Part shown: in pieces, positions 37,072 to 45,150 of the stretch
How the letters are laid out: each line of letters starts with the position of its first letter
How positions within the stretch are numbered: the stretch's first letter is position 1
Source: Salegentibacter sp.
Lineage (GTDB): Bacteria > Bacteroidota > Bacteroidia > Flavobacteriales > Flavobacteriaceae
NCBI GenBank assembly: GCA_017795085.1
Contig: CP051246.1
Location: forward strand, 2,482,514-2,546,513
Length of the DNA stretch: 64,000 nucleotides
Direction: 5' to 3'
Program-made: the position numbers and the translations under genes
Notes under the pieces: generated by a model
What the model saw: only the letters and a program-made list of their open reading frames with translations
What the model was told of the DNA's origin: nothing
Databases searched by the model: none

Positions 37072-37623
37072 ATGCAGCATACACTACAACAATACGACGC
37101 GATAATTACAGCATGCCGCGAATTGTTTGCCAATAAGATGAAAGACTATGGGAGCGCCTGGCGCGTGCTACGGCTTCCATCCCTTACCGACCAGATATTT
37201 ATCAAAGCTCAACGCATTCGCCAATTACAGGAATCGGAAACCCAAAAAGTAGATGAAGATGAAAAATCTGAATTTATAGGAATTATAAATTATTCAATAA
37301 TGGCGCTTATTCAGTTGGAAAAAGGAATTACAAACCAACCCGATTTAGATCCTGAAACTGCCATTGTGCTTTATGATAAACAAATTACTGAAACCCGGCA
37401 ATTGATGCAGGATAAAAATCACGATTATGGCGAGGCCTGGCGTGATATGCGTATTAGCTCGTTAACCGATTTGATTTTTCAGAAAATACTTCGGGTTAAA
37501 CAAATTGAAAACAATAAAGGAAAAACCCTGGTAAGCGAAGGAATTGATGCCAATTACCGGGATATGATAAATTATTCGGTTTTCGCACTGATTTTATTTA
37601 GTGAAGCCGAAGAAAAACAATAA
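37072..37623 (+). CDS. DUF1599 domain-containing protein with two tandem repeats
   Basis: The 183 residues consist of two copies of one helical unit. The first has KMKDYGSAWRVLRLPSLTDQIF then IGIINYSIMALIQLEKG; the second has KNHDYGEAWRDMRISSLTDLIF then RDMINYSVFALILF. The DYGxAWRxxRxxSLTDxI motif in both halves marks DUF1599. No reaction is established for the family that I know of. The conserved Asp, Tyr, Trp and Arg suggest a nucleotide- or ligand-binding pocket, but that is speculation. It is followed by the DoxX gene with a five-base spacing. Confidence 0.85.
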   Translation: MQHTLQQYDAIITACRELFANKMKDYGSAWRVLRLPSLTDQIFIKAQRIRQLQESETQKVDEDEKSEFIGIINYSIMALIQLEKGITNQPDLDPETAIVLYDKQITETRQLMQDKNHDYGEAWRDMRISSLTDLIFQKILRVKQIENNKGKTLVSEGIDANYRDMINYSVFALILFSEAEEKQ

Positions 37624-37627
37624 GAAT

Positions 37628-38725
37628 ATGAAAATTTTAGTGGGAATCGCCAGGATACTGGTGGGTATTTTATTCATCTTTTCAGGATTTGTAAAATTGA
37701 ATGACCCGCTGGGTTTTTCATATAAACTCCAGGAATATTTTGGTGCCGATGTATTAAACCTGGAATTTTTAATTCCATTTTCACTTGTGCTGGCTATCGG
37801 CATTGTTGTTTTTGAATTGGTTTTGGGCATAATGCTCCTTATTGGCTATCTCCCGAAATTCACGAACTGGAGTTTGCTGTTAATGATTGTTTTTTTCACT
37901 TTTCTTACCTTTTATTCGGCTTATTTTAATAAAGTTACTGATTGTGGATGTTTTGGTGATGCTATTCCCCTTACCCCCTGGCAATCCTTTTTTAAAGATC
38001 TAATCTTACTGGTATTAATCCTGATTATTTTCTTTAACCGAAAATACATCACCCCGGTTTTTATACCGGCCTCTCACCGTTGGATTATCTTTTTATCTTT
38101 TATGCTATGTTTCCTTTTTGCCTATCACGTTTTAATGCATCTGCCAACTCTTGATTTTAGAGCTTATAAAATAGGCAATAACATTAAATCACTTATGGAA
38201 ACGCCTGAAAATGCCCCAAAAGCAGTTTATGAATACAAATGGAAATTTAAGCATAAGGGTGAAGAAATAATTATTACAAACCGTGGTAAATATCCGCAGC
38301 AGGAAGGCGAATTTATTGATGTGGAAACCCAACAAATTTCTGAAGGTTATGTACCTTCAATTACCGATTTTTCTGTAGAAAAAAATAATGGAGAAGATAT
38401 AACCGAAGAAATTTTAACTGAAGAAAAAATATTGCTCTTTATCACTTACGACCTTGAGAAAAGTGAACAGGATGGCATGAAAAAACTTTCTGAAACTATT
38501 AAAAATGCTGAAGAAAAGGGCTATCGTATCGCTGGACTAACTGCTTCCGGAGAAGATGAAGTGAAAGCTAGCAAAAACGCTTATAATCTTGATATTCCGT
38601 TTTATTTTAGCGATAAAAAGGTTCTACAAACCATTGTACGGGCTAATCCCGGATTGATAACTATAGAGAGAGGCACAATCACACAGAAAAAACATTGGTA
38701 CGATGCTGAAGATTTAAAATTTTAA
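37628..38725 (+). CDS. DoxX-type membrane protein with C-terminal thioredoxin-like domain (BT_3928 family)
   Basis: The N-terminal half has four to five membrane segments of the DoxX/MauE type, including the loop KVTDCGCFGDAIPLTPW with a Cys-Gly-Cys pair typical of these quinone-reductase-like proteins. The C-terminal half (about 190-365) is soluble, presumably periplasmic, and resembles a thioredoxin fold without a clear CxxC. I chose the ATG at 37628, five bases after the DUF1599 stop. An earlier in-frame ATG at 37601 would overlap that gene and add a Lys/Asn-rich leader. A redox role in the membrane is inference. Confidence 0.82.
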   Translation: MKILVGIARILVGILFIFSGFVKLNDPLGFSYKLQEYFGADVLNLEFLIPFSLVLAIGIVVFELVLGIMLLIGYLPKFTNWSLLLMIVFFTFLTFYSAYFNKVTDCGCFGDAIPLTPWQSFFKDLILLVLILIIFFNRKYITPVFIPASHRWIIFLSFMLCFLFAYHVLMHLPTLDFRAYKIGNNIKSLMETPENAPKAVYEYKWKFKHKGEEIIITNRGKYPQQEGEFIDVETQQISEGYVPSITDFSVEKNNGEDITEEILTEEKILLFITYDLEKSEQDGMKKLSETIKNAEEKGYRIAGLTASGEDEVKASKNAYNLDIPFYFSDKKVLQTIVRANPGLITIERGTITQKKHWYDAEDLKF

Positions 38726-38781
38726 GTCTTAGTATATTTTTTCTATAAAATCTGTAAAAAGACTGATTTCGGCTACTTCTC

Positions 38782-38814
38782 TTGGCTGATTTTCTTTACA
38801 TATAGGTATATTTG
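38782..38814 (+). promoter_or_regulatory. Candidate promoter of tpiA
   Basis: TTG at 38782-38784 and TATATTTG at 38807-38814, 22 bases apart, fit the Bacteroidota -33/-7 pattern. The box is 66 bases before the tpiA start. Confidence 0.6.
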
Positions 38815-38879
38815 TAAAAGCGGGAAAACCGCTTTTAGAAAATAGTTTAAAACACCCTATTGGGGACAACCAGAAAATT

Positions 38880-39632
38880 ATGAGAAAAAAAATCGTAGCC
38901 GGAAACTGGAAAATGAACAACGACCTGGCCGAAACCCAGGAACTCCTTTCAAACCTTAAAATGCAATTGGTAAAAAAGCCTGAAGCTGAAGTGATGGTGG
39001 CCCCGCCTTTTACCAACTTACACGAAGCTTTTAAAAGCCTGAAAGATACTCCTGTTATCGTTGCTGCACAAAATATGCATCAAAATGAAAACGGGGCTTT
39101 TACCGGAGAAGTTTCTGCAAAAATGCTAAAGAGCATTGGTGTGGAAACCGTAATTTTAGGCCATAGTGAACGCCGGGCGCACTTTCATGAAACCAATGAA
39201 ATTTTGGCCGAAAAAGTGAATGCGGCCCTTAACAATGAAGTGAAGGTAATCTTCTGTTTCGGAGAAGAATTAAAAGACCGCCAAAGTGAAAAACATTTTG
39301 ATGTGGTAGCGAAACAACTAAAAGAAAGCCTTTATCATATTGCTGATGCGAGTTGGGAAAATATCATCCTTGCTTACGAACCCGTTTGGGCTATTGGAAC
39401 CGGAGAAACCGCTTCTCCTGAACAAGCTCAAGAAATGCACGCCTTTATACGAAAAAATATAAGCGAAGCTTTTAATGAGAATATAGCACAAGAGGTTTCC
39501 ATTCTTTATGGTGGAAGTGTAAAACCTGCCAATGCTTCTGAAATTTTTGCAAAAGAAGATGTAGATGGCGGATTAATTGGCGGAGCAAGCCTTAAAGCCG
39601 TTGATTTCCTTGAAATTGTAAATGCATTTTAA
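38880..39632 (+). CDS. tpiA: Triose-phosphate isomerase
   Basis: TpiA interconverts dihydroxyacetone phosphate and glyceraldehyde 3-phosphate. It has 250 residues. The catalytic set is intact: GNWKMN (Lys), ILGHSERR (His), AYEPVWAIGTG (Glu and loop 6), and the phosphate loop YGGSVKPAN with GGASL. prmA follows two bases later, so they share a transcript. Confidence 0.97.
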   Translation: MRKKIVAGNWKMNNDLAETQELLSNLKMQLVKKPEAEVMVAPPFTNLHEAFKSLKDTPVIVAAQNMHQNENGAFTGEVSAKMLKSIGVETVILGHSERRAHFHETNEILAEKVNAALNNEVKVIFCFGEELKDRQSEKHFDVVAKQLKESLYHIADASWENIILAYEPVWAIGTGETASPEQAQEMHAFIRKNISEAFNENIAQEVSILYGGSVKPANASEIFAKEDVDGGLIGGASLKAVDFLEIVNAF

Positions 39633-39634
39633 AA

Positions 39635-40468
39635 ATGGCCGGTAACTATCTCGAATTCAGGTTTAAAATTGAGCCCCTACAACCAGCTTCAGAAATTCTG
39701 GTTGCCGAATTGGGCTACCTGGGTTTTGAGAGTTTTGTTGAGGAAGAAGATGGGTTAATTGCCTATATTCCTACCGAAGAATATGAAAATGATTTACTGG
39801 CAGGCTTACACATTCTACAATCTGATGAAGTAAATATCACCTGTTCAAAACAGGAAATTGAGCAGGTAAACTGGAATGAGAAATGGGAAAAGAACTTCAG
39901 CCCGATAATTGTAGATGATACCTGTTATGTGCGGGCTCCATTTCATCCTGCCGGCAATACCGAATTCGAGATAGTAATTGAACCAAAAATGTCCTTTGGC
40001 ACCGGGCACCATGCTACCACCCATATGATGATTCAGTTTATACTGAATAATGAATTTATCGATAAAAATGTATTGGATATGGGTTGCGGAACTGGGGTTT
40101 TAGCAATTTTGACCAGTTTAAAAGGTGCACATTATGTTGATGCCATAGATATTGACAACTGGTGTTACCAAAACAGCCTGGAAAATGTGGCACGAAATAA
40201 TTGTGACAACATAAGCGTGGAAGAAGGCGGTGCAGAATTACTGGAAGGGCGGGTATATAACCGAATTTTAGCAAACATCAACCGTAATATTTTATTACGG
40301 GATTTGCCGGCTTATATTCAAAGCCTGGAACCTGAAGGAGAATTATACCTTAGCGGGTTTTACGCGGAAGATATCTCTATAATCAAAAAAGCTTGTGAAA
40401 AACAAGGATTAAAATTTAATAAAGCTTTAGAACGCCATCAATGGGCAGCCCTAAAGTTTTATAAATGA
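39635..40468 (+). CDS. prmA: Ribosomal protein L11 methyltransferase
   Basis: PrmA trimethylates L11 using S-adenosylmethionine. It has 277 residues. The N-terminal recognition domain is followed by the linker GTGHHATTHMM and the SAM-binding motif VLDMGCGTGVLAIL near residue 150. The downstream clpS lies immediately after, a common order in Bacteroidota. Confidence 0.95.
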   Translation: MAGNYLEFRFKIEPLQPASEILVAELGYLGFESFVEEEDGLIAYIPTEEYENDLLAGLHILQSDEVNITCSKQEIEQVNWNEKWEKNFSPIIVDDTCYVRAPFHPAGNTEFEIVIEPKMSFGTGHHATTHMMIQFILNNEFIDKNVLDMGCGTGVLAILTSLKGAHYVDAIDIDNWCYQNSLENVARNNCDNISVEEGGAELLEGRVYNRILANINRNILLRDLPAYIQSLEPEGELYLSGFYAEDISIIKKACEKQGLKFNKALERHQWAALKFYK

Positions 40469-40486
40469 GATTTTTAGAAGAATTTG

Positions 40487-40494
40487 TATCTTTG
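40487..40494 (+). promoter_or_regulatory. Candidate -7 box of clpS
   Basis: TATCTTTG fits TAnnTTTG and lies 22 bases before the ATG at 40516. It favours the short clpS start over the ATG at 40465 that overlaps prmA. Confidence 0.45.
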
Positions 40495-40515
40495 ACGATT
40501 CAAAATTTGAAGATG

Positions 40516-40791
40516 ATGAGCACCAAGGAAGAAGTTTTAGAAAAACCAATTACCGACACTAAAAAGAAGAAACAAAACGAAATTATTCTTTATAACGATG
40601 ATTACAATACCTTTGAGCATGTTATAGAGACCCTTATTTACGCCTGTGACCACACTCCTGAACAAGCTGAACAATGTTCTATCCTGGTACATTATAAGGG
40701 AAAATGTACGGTAAAAACCGGTTCTTATGAAGATTTAAAACCCCGTTGCTCTAAATTACTTGATGCCGGGCTAAGTGCCGAAATTATCTAA
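40516..40791 (+). CDS. clpS: ATP-dependent Clp protease adaptor ClpS
   Basis: ClpS delivers N-degron substrates to ClpAP/ClpCP. The 91 residues include the core IILYNDDYNTFEHVIETL and CDHTPEQAEQCSILVHYKGKC, which form the adaptor fold, with the Asp residues of the N-end pocket in NDDYNT. I chose the ATG giving MSTKEEVLEKP. An in-frame ATG at 40465 overlaps the prmA stop and would add a leader unlike other ClpS proteins. Confidence 0.92.
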   Translation: MSTKEEVLEKPITDTKKKKQNEIILYNDDYNTFEHVIETLIYACDHTPEQAEQCSILVHYKGKCTVKTGSYEDLKPRCSKLLDAGLSAEII

Positions 40792-40927
40792 GATTAATTG
40801 AGCAGACAATCCGAGTAATCTTAAACTTAATCAGAAAATAAATTTTCAATTTTTCTATGACAGATTTGCCTTTTAATTTTTACTTTAAAAAAGTTTAAAA
40901 AGTGTTTTCAGAAACTAAAATAAACTT

Positions 40928-40935
40928 TATATTTG
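40928..40935 (+). promoter_or_regulatory. Candidate -7 box of the tRNA-Arg gene
   Basis: TATATTTG, an exact TAnnTTTG match, 39 bases before the tRNA 5' end in otherwise AT-rich DNA. Confidence 0.6.
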
Positions 40936-40973
40936 CAGCCGCTAATCCTGACTAAGGAATAGTAGTAAATAAA

Positions 40974-41047
40974 GGCCTCGTGGCGCAACTGAATAGCGCA
41001 TCTGATTACGGCTCAGAAGGTTCCAGGTTTGAATCCTGGCGAGGTCA
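40974..41047 (+). tRNA. tRNA-Arg (anticodon ACG)
   Basis: The cloverleaf is read by hand. The acceptor stem is GGCCTCG/CGAGGTC and the D-arm is GCGC/GCGC. The anticodon stem is TCTGA/TCAGA with loop TTACGGC (anticodon ACG). The T-arm is CCAGG/CCTGG with loop TTTGAAT, and the discriminator is A. The CCA end is not encoded. ACG in the first position is normally converted to inosine. Its 3' end is the integration site of the island that follows. Confidence 0.95.
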
Positions 41048-41170
41048 CTTTTAGAGAATTCAAATTATATCAGAACCCTGTAAATACTATAATTTACAGG
41101 GTTTTATGTTTTTTAGGGCTTTTGTTAGAATGACTTTTATTATATTTATTATCTAACAAATCGTCAACAT
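41042..41170. repeat. Left attachment-type direct repeat (attL) at the tRNA-Arg 3' end
   Basis: These 129 bases start with AGGTCACTTTT, the last bases of the tRNA plus flank. They recur as a direct repeat of the same length at 58262-58390, with roughly 85-90% identity by eye. The block includes a hairpin terminator (41074-41106) and the last codons of the truncated integrase. Confidence 0.85.
41074..41106. terminator. Bidirectional hairpin terminator after tRNA-Arg
   Basis: AACCCTGTAAAT and ATTTACAGGGTT with a six-base loop, followed by TTTTATG on the plus strand. A near-identical hairpin is in the right repeat (58294-58326). Confidence 0.75.
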
Positions 41171-41570
41171 AAAAATTTTTCAATGTACCAGGCTTAAGTA
41201 TCGAAACCATATTCTTATTGTGGTAGGAGACTAATTGAAGTAGTGTTTTGTGTTGTTCGTCCTCCTCGAGACACCTTGCTTTAATAGCCTGGGCTGTCAC
41301 GTATTTGGATTCACATAAAAGCTGCTTGTGGCAAGTCAGTAAATCGGCATAAACCTGATCTAAGTAGATATTTAGGGCTTTTCCAGCGGGAACTCTCCAA
41401 TTTGCACGTTTGGAACGGGTATCCCAATAGGTAACCGATATAGATCTTTTTAAACTAATTTCGGCACGTTTTCCATCAACCGTAATTCGGGCATAAATTG
41501 GTGCTAAATCGTCTTTTTTCTTGGTCGTACTAAGCCAAAAATGAATACTAAAAGTCTTTGAAGTCTGCAT
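41094..41570 (-). pseudogene. Truncated tyrosine recombinase (island integrase), N-terminal part only
   Basis: The 158 residues begin MQTSKTFSIHFWLSTTKKKD. This is the Arm DNA-binding domain of Bacteroidota tyrosine integrases (SLKRSISVTYWDTRSKRANW). It continues into the first helices of the SAM-like core-binding domain (LLQLVSYHNKNMVSILKPGTLKNFY) and then ends in a Lys/Asn/Ser-rich tail encoded within the attL repeat. The catalytic domain with the Arg-His-Arg-Tyr residues (about 200 residues) is missing. It reads from inside the island toward the tRNA, as expected for an island integrase gene. Confidence 0.8.
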
Positions 41571-41872
41571 GTTCTCTCGCTTTAAGTGAATAATCGATTT
41601 GTTTTACGAAAGTCAAATCGCTGCGAAAGTCAAATCTATTGAATTACCAATGTAGTAAAAATTCTGGTAATAAATCAGGTAACCGAATAGGTAACCTTTG
41701 ATATGATATTAAAGCTAATCTTATGATTTTATAAAAAAAATAAAAATCACTGATTTTCATAAGATTAGCTATTTTTTGATGTCCATTGACATCCTAATTG
41801 TTGGGGTAGCAGGATGAAGACCGAAAATCTGTAAAAAAGAGTAGGTCACAGTATTAACTTAAATTTTTCGAT
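41571..41872. other. Non-coding stretch between the integrase remnant and the small secreted protein
   Basis: It holds a 14-base perfect inverted repeat (41713-41770) and a smaller one, GATGTC-CATT-GACATC (41778-41793). No coding frame is supported. Confidence 0.6.
41713..41770. repeat. 14-base perfect inverted repeat
   Basis: AGCTAATCTTATGA and TCATAAGATTAGCT surround 30 AT-rich bases. On the plus strand it is followed by ATTTTTTG, so it could be a terminator, but no gene ends upstream on that strand. Confidence 0.8.
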
Positions 41873-42091
41873 ATGAAAACTTTAAAGAACAGATTCTTAA
41901 TGCCAGAAGCGGCAATCATTTTTGCCATTGCCGCCAGTGCATTTACAGCCACCTCCGGTACGGAGGATGTTGATTACCGCGGGGAGTGCATTCTTACTGT
42001 AATGCCGAATACCTCCAGAAGTATATCAATGAATACTTCTTCCGCTTTAACCGGAGAAACCACCGCAACTCAATACTGGAAAAAATATTAG
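41873..42091 (+). CDS. Small secreted protein, DUF6520-like
   Basis: These 72 residues start MKTLKNRFLMPEAAIIFAIAASAFTA, a lysine-rich start plus hydrophobic segment like a signal peptide. A short polar tail follows, with one cysteine and many Ser/Thr. The N-terminus resembles the DUF6520 family of small flavobacterial exported proteins, but the tail lacks the Cys-rich end I would expect. It may be shortened or frameshifted. The function is unknown. It is the first island gene after the integrase remnant and precedes the terpene synthase on the same strand. Confidence 0.5.
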   Translation: MKTLKNRFLMPEAAIIFAIAASAFTATSGTEDVDYRGECILTVMPNTSRSISMNTSSALTGETTATQYWKKY

Positions 42092-42186
42092 AACAATGTG
42101 TGCAGCACTCGCCTATTTCCACAAGAATGGTCAAACCTCTCGTGATCTAAATGGGTAACCCTACAAAATTATTTGTAATTTTATAA

Positions 42187-42339
42187 AAATTCACAATCAA
42201 GAGAATTCATAATGAAGCTCAATCAGTCGTAAAAGATAGCAGACAGTATTATTACAATATTGTGAAAGTAATTTACAATGACCACAAAATGACATTAGAA
42301 GAAGCTTGTATAGAAAATTTTGTCAGCATAAGAAGATAA
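42187..42339 (+). pseudogene. Possible gene fragment without a start
   Basis: An open stretch of 50 codons ends in KMTLEEACIENFVSIRR, with a protein-like composition (DSRQYYYNIVKVIYNDHK). It has no ATG near its beginning and an in-frame stop just upstream. I do not recognise it. It may be the tail of a gene lost during island rearrangement, or chance. Confidence 0.25.
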
Positions 42340-42356
42340 ATCACAAATAAAAAACT

Positions 42357-43331
42357 ATGTACAATTTAATTTTGAAACTCAATTATCCATTTTCTTATGG
42401 CATTTCTCCTTTTGCAGACGAGGTAAATTCTATGGTATTAAAATGGGCCATTGAAATTAGACATATACGCTCTGATGAAGCCCTTGAAGCGTATAAGAAA
42501 TGTAATTTTAATGGTTTTGCTGCAAGAATATATCCTAAGGCTGACAAAGAGGGTTTGTTTATGGCATCTTGTTTTCTTACTGTTCTTTTTTTCTTTGATG
42601 ATTCTTGTGACCGCGTTCCTGTTGGCGACAAAAAAGATTATGTAGAAGGTACTTTAGAAGGCTGCATGAAAGTATTAGATAACAAAAGTACGAGTAACAA
42701 CGACATTTTTTTAGATTGTTTCAGAGTTACCTGGCAGTGGTTTCAAGAAAGACGAGGTAAGGAATGGCAGGAATGGTTTATTCTATCAATGAGAACCTAT
42801 CTTGAAGCCTGTATACAAGAAGCAGCAAAATTTGATAATCACAGCTATTTCAGCTTGCAGGAGTATATGCGGCTACGTCCCTATTTCTCTGGTGGAGAAG
42901 TATGCGCTTGTTTGATACTTATTGCCATGGAAATTAATTTACCTCAATTTGTTTATCAGGATAAAACGCTCAAAGAGCTAATATCTTTAGCTTATGCAGT
43001 GCCAAGTTGGGCAAACGATTTACACTCAATCGGAAAAGAAATTAAAAATGGAGACGTTAATAACCTTGTGTTATTACTGAAAAATGAAAAAGATATTTCC
43101 TTGGAAGCAGCGATGAATGAAGCTTTAAGCATTCATAATAAAGACTTGAACCACCTTATGCAACTTGAACAGAAATTGCCAAATTTTGACCCAAAAATAG
43201 ATAAAGAACTGCATCGTTTTGTATCTGCTTTGAAAGCCTTACCGAGTGGTAATCATGAATGGTTCTTGAATGAAACTTCTCGCTATAATGATACCGTTGC
43301 TCTTCTGTCAAAGATAGGAAGCAACGAATAA
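42357..43331 (+). CDS. Class I terpene synthase
   Basis: The enzyme ionises a prenyl diphosphate and cyclises it to a hydrocarbon or alcohol. All family markers are present in 324 residues. The aspartate-rich motif DDSCD (DDxxD) is at 81-85. The pyrophosphate-sensor Arg174 (RLRPYFSGG) lies exactly 46 residues before the NSE motif. The NSE motif is NDLHSIGKE at 220-228 (Asn220, Ser224, Glu228). The C-terminal Arg-Tyr pair is at 309-310. The length and the FFFDDSCDR context fit bacterial mono- or sesquiterpene synthases. The product cannot be predicted. No prenyltransferase or P450 is adjacent, so precursors come from elsewhere. It ends 37 bases from the convergent PLP enzyme. Confidence 0.92.
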   Translation: MYNLILKLNYPFSYGISPFADEVNSMVLKWAIEIRHIRSDEALEAYKKCNFNGFAARIYPKADKEGLFMASCFLTVLFFFDDSCDRVPVGDKKDYVEGTLEGCMKVLDNKSTSNNDIFLDCFRVTWQWFQERRGKEWQEWFILSMRTYLEACIQEAAKFDNHSYFSLQEYMRLRPYFSGGEVCACLILIAMEINLPQFVYQDKTLKELISLAYAVPSWANDLHSIGKEIKNGDVNNLVLLLKNEKDISLEAAMNEALSIHNKDLNHLMQLEQKLPNFDPKIDKELHRFVSALKALPSGNHEWFLNETSRYNDTVALLSKIGSNE

Positions 43332-43368
43332 GTCTATAGATAGAAGGAATCATAAAAAAAGGATTCAG

Positions 43369-44856
43369 TTATTTTTTTAGATTAAACAATTCCTTAACAT
43401 CATCTATGAGTTTTCCATCGCCAGATGTGAGCTCAAACTCATTGGTTTTAAGATTATAATTATAATCCTTTTCCCACTCCTGAAAATTTTCGATCACTTT
43501 TTTTATAGAATCACAAATAAATAAAAGTTCCTGGTTGGTCATTGTTGGGTGCAATGATAGTCTAACCCAGCCCGGTTTAAAAGTAAGATTACCCGATGTA
43601 ATATCTTCAATAATTTTCTCGGATTTACTATGGTTTATGTTGAATAAATAATGGCTATACGTGCTAGCGCAAGACCAACCTCCTCGCACCTGAATTCCAA
43701 AGTAATCGTTCAAAAGACGAACTGCCAGGTTGTAATGCATATTCTTAATCGTAAAAGAAACACACCCTATTCGTAGCACATTAGTATCTCCTAATATAGT
43801 TAGTCCTTCAATACTACCTAATTCATTAAAGCAAATTTTTAATAATTCTTTTTCACGTTCCTCAATTTTATTTACTCCCATCCTTTCTTTTAATTTTATA
43901 GCCATTGCCGCTCGGATGGTTTGAATAAAGCCTGGAGTTCCGCCATCTTCTTTTGTCTCAATATTATCAAAATATTCAAATCTACCCCAAGGATTAGTCC
44001 ACTTAACGTTACCGCCCCCAGGCACATCGGGAATAGAAGATTTATATAATTCCTTATTAAAAACCAAAATACCACAGCTACCTGGTCCTCCTAGAAATTT
44101 ATGCGGAGAAAATAGAACCGCATCGAGCCTAGCATTTTTATCTGCTGGATGCATATCAATGTTGGAATATGGCGCAGATGCAGCAAAATCAATGACACAA
44201 TAGCCTCCATGGTTATGCATCACTTTTGCTAATTCGTGATATGGAGTAATTATTCCCGTGACATTAGAACAGGCCGTAAAAGCTCCTAACTTTAAAGGTC
44301 TATCCTGATAATTCATCAATAACTTCTCCAGGTTTTCTACACTTACCAGGTGGTTACTATCGCAAGGTACAATGACTACATCTGCAATAGTTTCCATCCA
44401 GGGAACATGATTGGAGTGATGTTCCATATGGGTGAGGAATACCACTGGTTTTTCCTTATCTGTTAAATCTATTTTTTGTTTTAAAATATCTGGCCATCGA
44501 ATATTCATCATACGTTGCAATCTTGCCAACGCCCCTGTCATCCCTGTACCTGTTGTTACAAGGACATCATCCTCACTGGCATTGACATGTTCTTTAATAA
44601 TTTGGCGGGCATTATGATACGCATAGGTCGATGCTTTTCCCGTTTCGCTAGAAAATGAATGTGTATTGGCCACCATCGGGCCAACAAAATTCCGAATCTT
44701 ATCTTCTATAGGTGCATAAAATCTTCCGCCGGCTATCCAATCTGCATATATCAATGAGACCTCCTTATGAGATGAACTAAAAGTAGCTCCGTTCCCTATT
44801 ATATTTTTTCTATACTCCTGAAAATAATCTTCTAATATTTTTTTATCTTTACACAT
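43369..44856 (-). CDS. Class V aminotransferase-fold PLP enzyme (cysteine desulfurase/epimerase-like)
   Basis: This is a fold-type I PLP enzyme of 495 residues. The Schiff-base lysine is Lys253 in SPHKFLGGPGSCG, the PLP-nitrogen aspartate is Asp223 in VIDFAASAPY, and His147 in THMEHHSNHVPW stacks on the cofactor. A conserved cysteine lies in GGWSCAS. The family includes cysteine desulfurases, selenocysteine lyases and isopenicillin N epimerases. The protein is longer than standard desulfurases (about 400), with extensions at both ends, and no iron-sulfur assembly genes are near. The substrate is unknown. It is convergent with the terpene synthase, so shared transcription is unlikely. Confidence 0.85.
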   Translation of the reverse strand: MCKDKKILEDYFQEYRKNIIGNGATFSSSHKEVSLIYADWIAGGRFYAPIEDKIRNFVGPMVANTHSFSSETGKASTYAYHNARQIIKEHVNASEDDVLVTTGTGMTGALARLQRMMNIRWPDILKQKIDLTDKEKPVVFLTHMEHHSNHVPWMETIADVVIVPCDSNHLVSVENLEKLLMNYQDRPLKLGAFTACSNVTGIITPYHELAKVMHNHGGYCVIDFAASAPYSNIDMHPADKNARLDAVLFSPHKFLGGPGSCGILVFNKELYKSSIPDVPGGGNVKWTNPWGRFEYFDNIETKEDGGTPGFIQTIRAAMAIKLKERMGVNKIEEREKELLKICFNELGSIEGLTILGDTNVLRIGCVSFTIKNMHYNLAVRLLNDYFGIQVRGGWSCASTYSHYLFNINHSKSEKIIEDITSGNLTFKPGWVRLSLHPTMTNQELLFICDSIKKVIENFQEWEKDYNYNLKTNEFELTSGDGKLIDDVKELFNLKK

Positions 44857-45089
44857 AACTCTATTTTATAAAAAATAACAAGACCGTTGAAAAACTTAAA
44901 AAAATATTCTCCGCTAGAGAAAATTTTTATACTGGAGTAACATATTGGTTATAAGGATTGAAAATTTTTGATGAGAAAGAAAATCAAAGTTTTTTGAGTT
45001 GGAGTCAGTCAGTAAAATATAGAATTCTTGTAACGGTCTTATAACTCTTTCTCTTTATAAGTTAAAATTAACATAAGCTTAAGACAAGA

Positions 45090-45132
45090 TGAAGAAAGGC
45101 GATTAAATGGCTAATTCATACACCTTTCTTCA
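45090..45132 (-). terminator. Inverted repeat after the DsbD-like gene, possible terminator
   Basis: TGAAGAAAGG and CCTTTCTTCA form a 10-base perfect stem around 23 bases, 20 bases past the gene end. No clear U-tract follows, so terminator function is uncertain. Confidence 0.45.
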
Positions 45133-45150
45133 CTTTAAATAAATATTCTA

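Noticed and set aside
41873..43331. The small secreted peptide as a RiPP precursor processed by the island
   Set aside because: No maturase, leader peptidase motif or dedicated exporter is adjacent; terpene synthases do not modify peptides.
44880..45041. AAGACCGTT and AACGGTCTT as ends of a small mobile element
   Set aside because: The arms are only nine bases, no target duplication is visible, and the inside shows nothing typical of a MITE.
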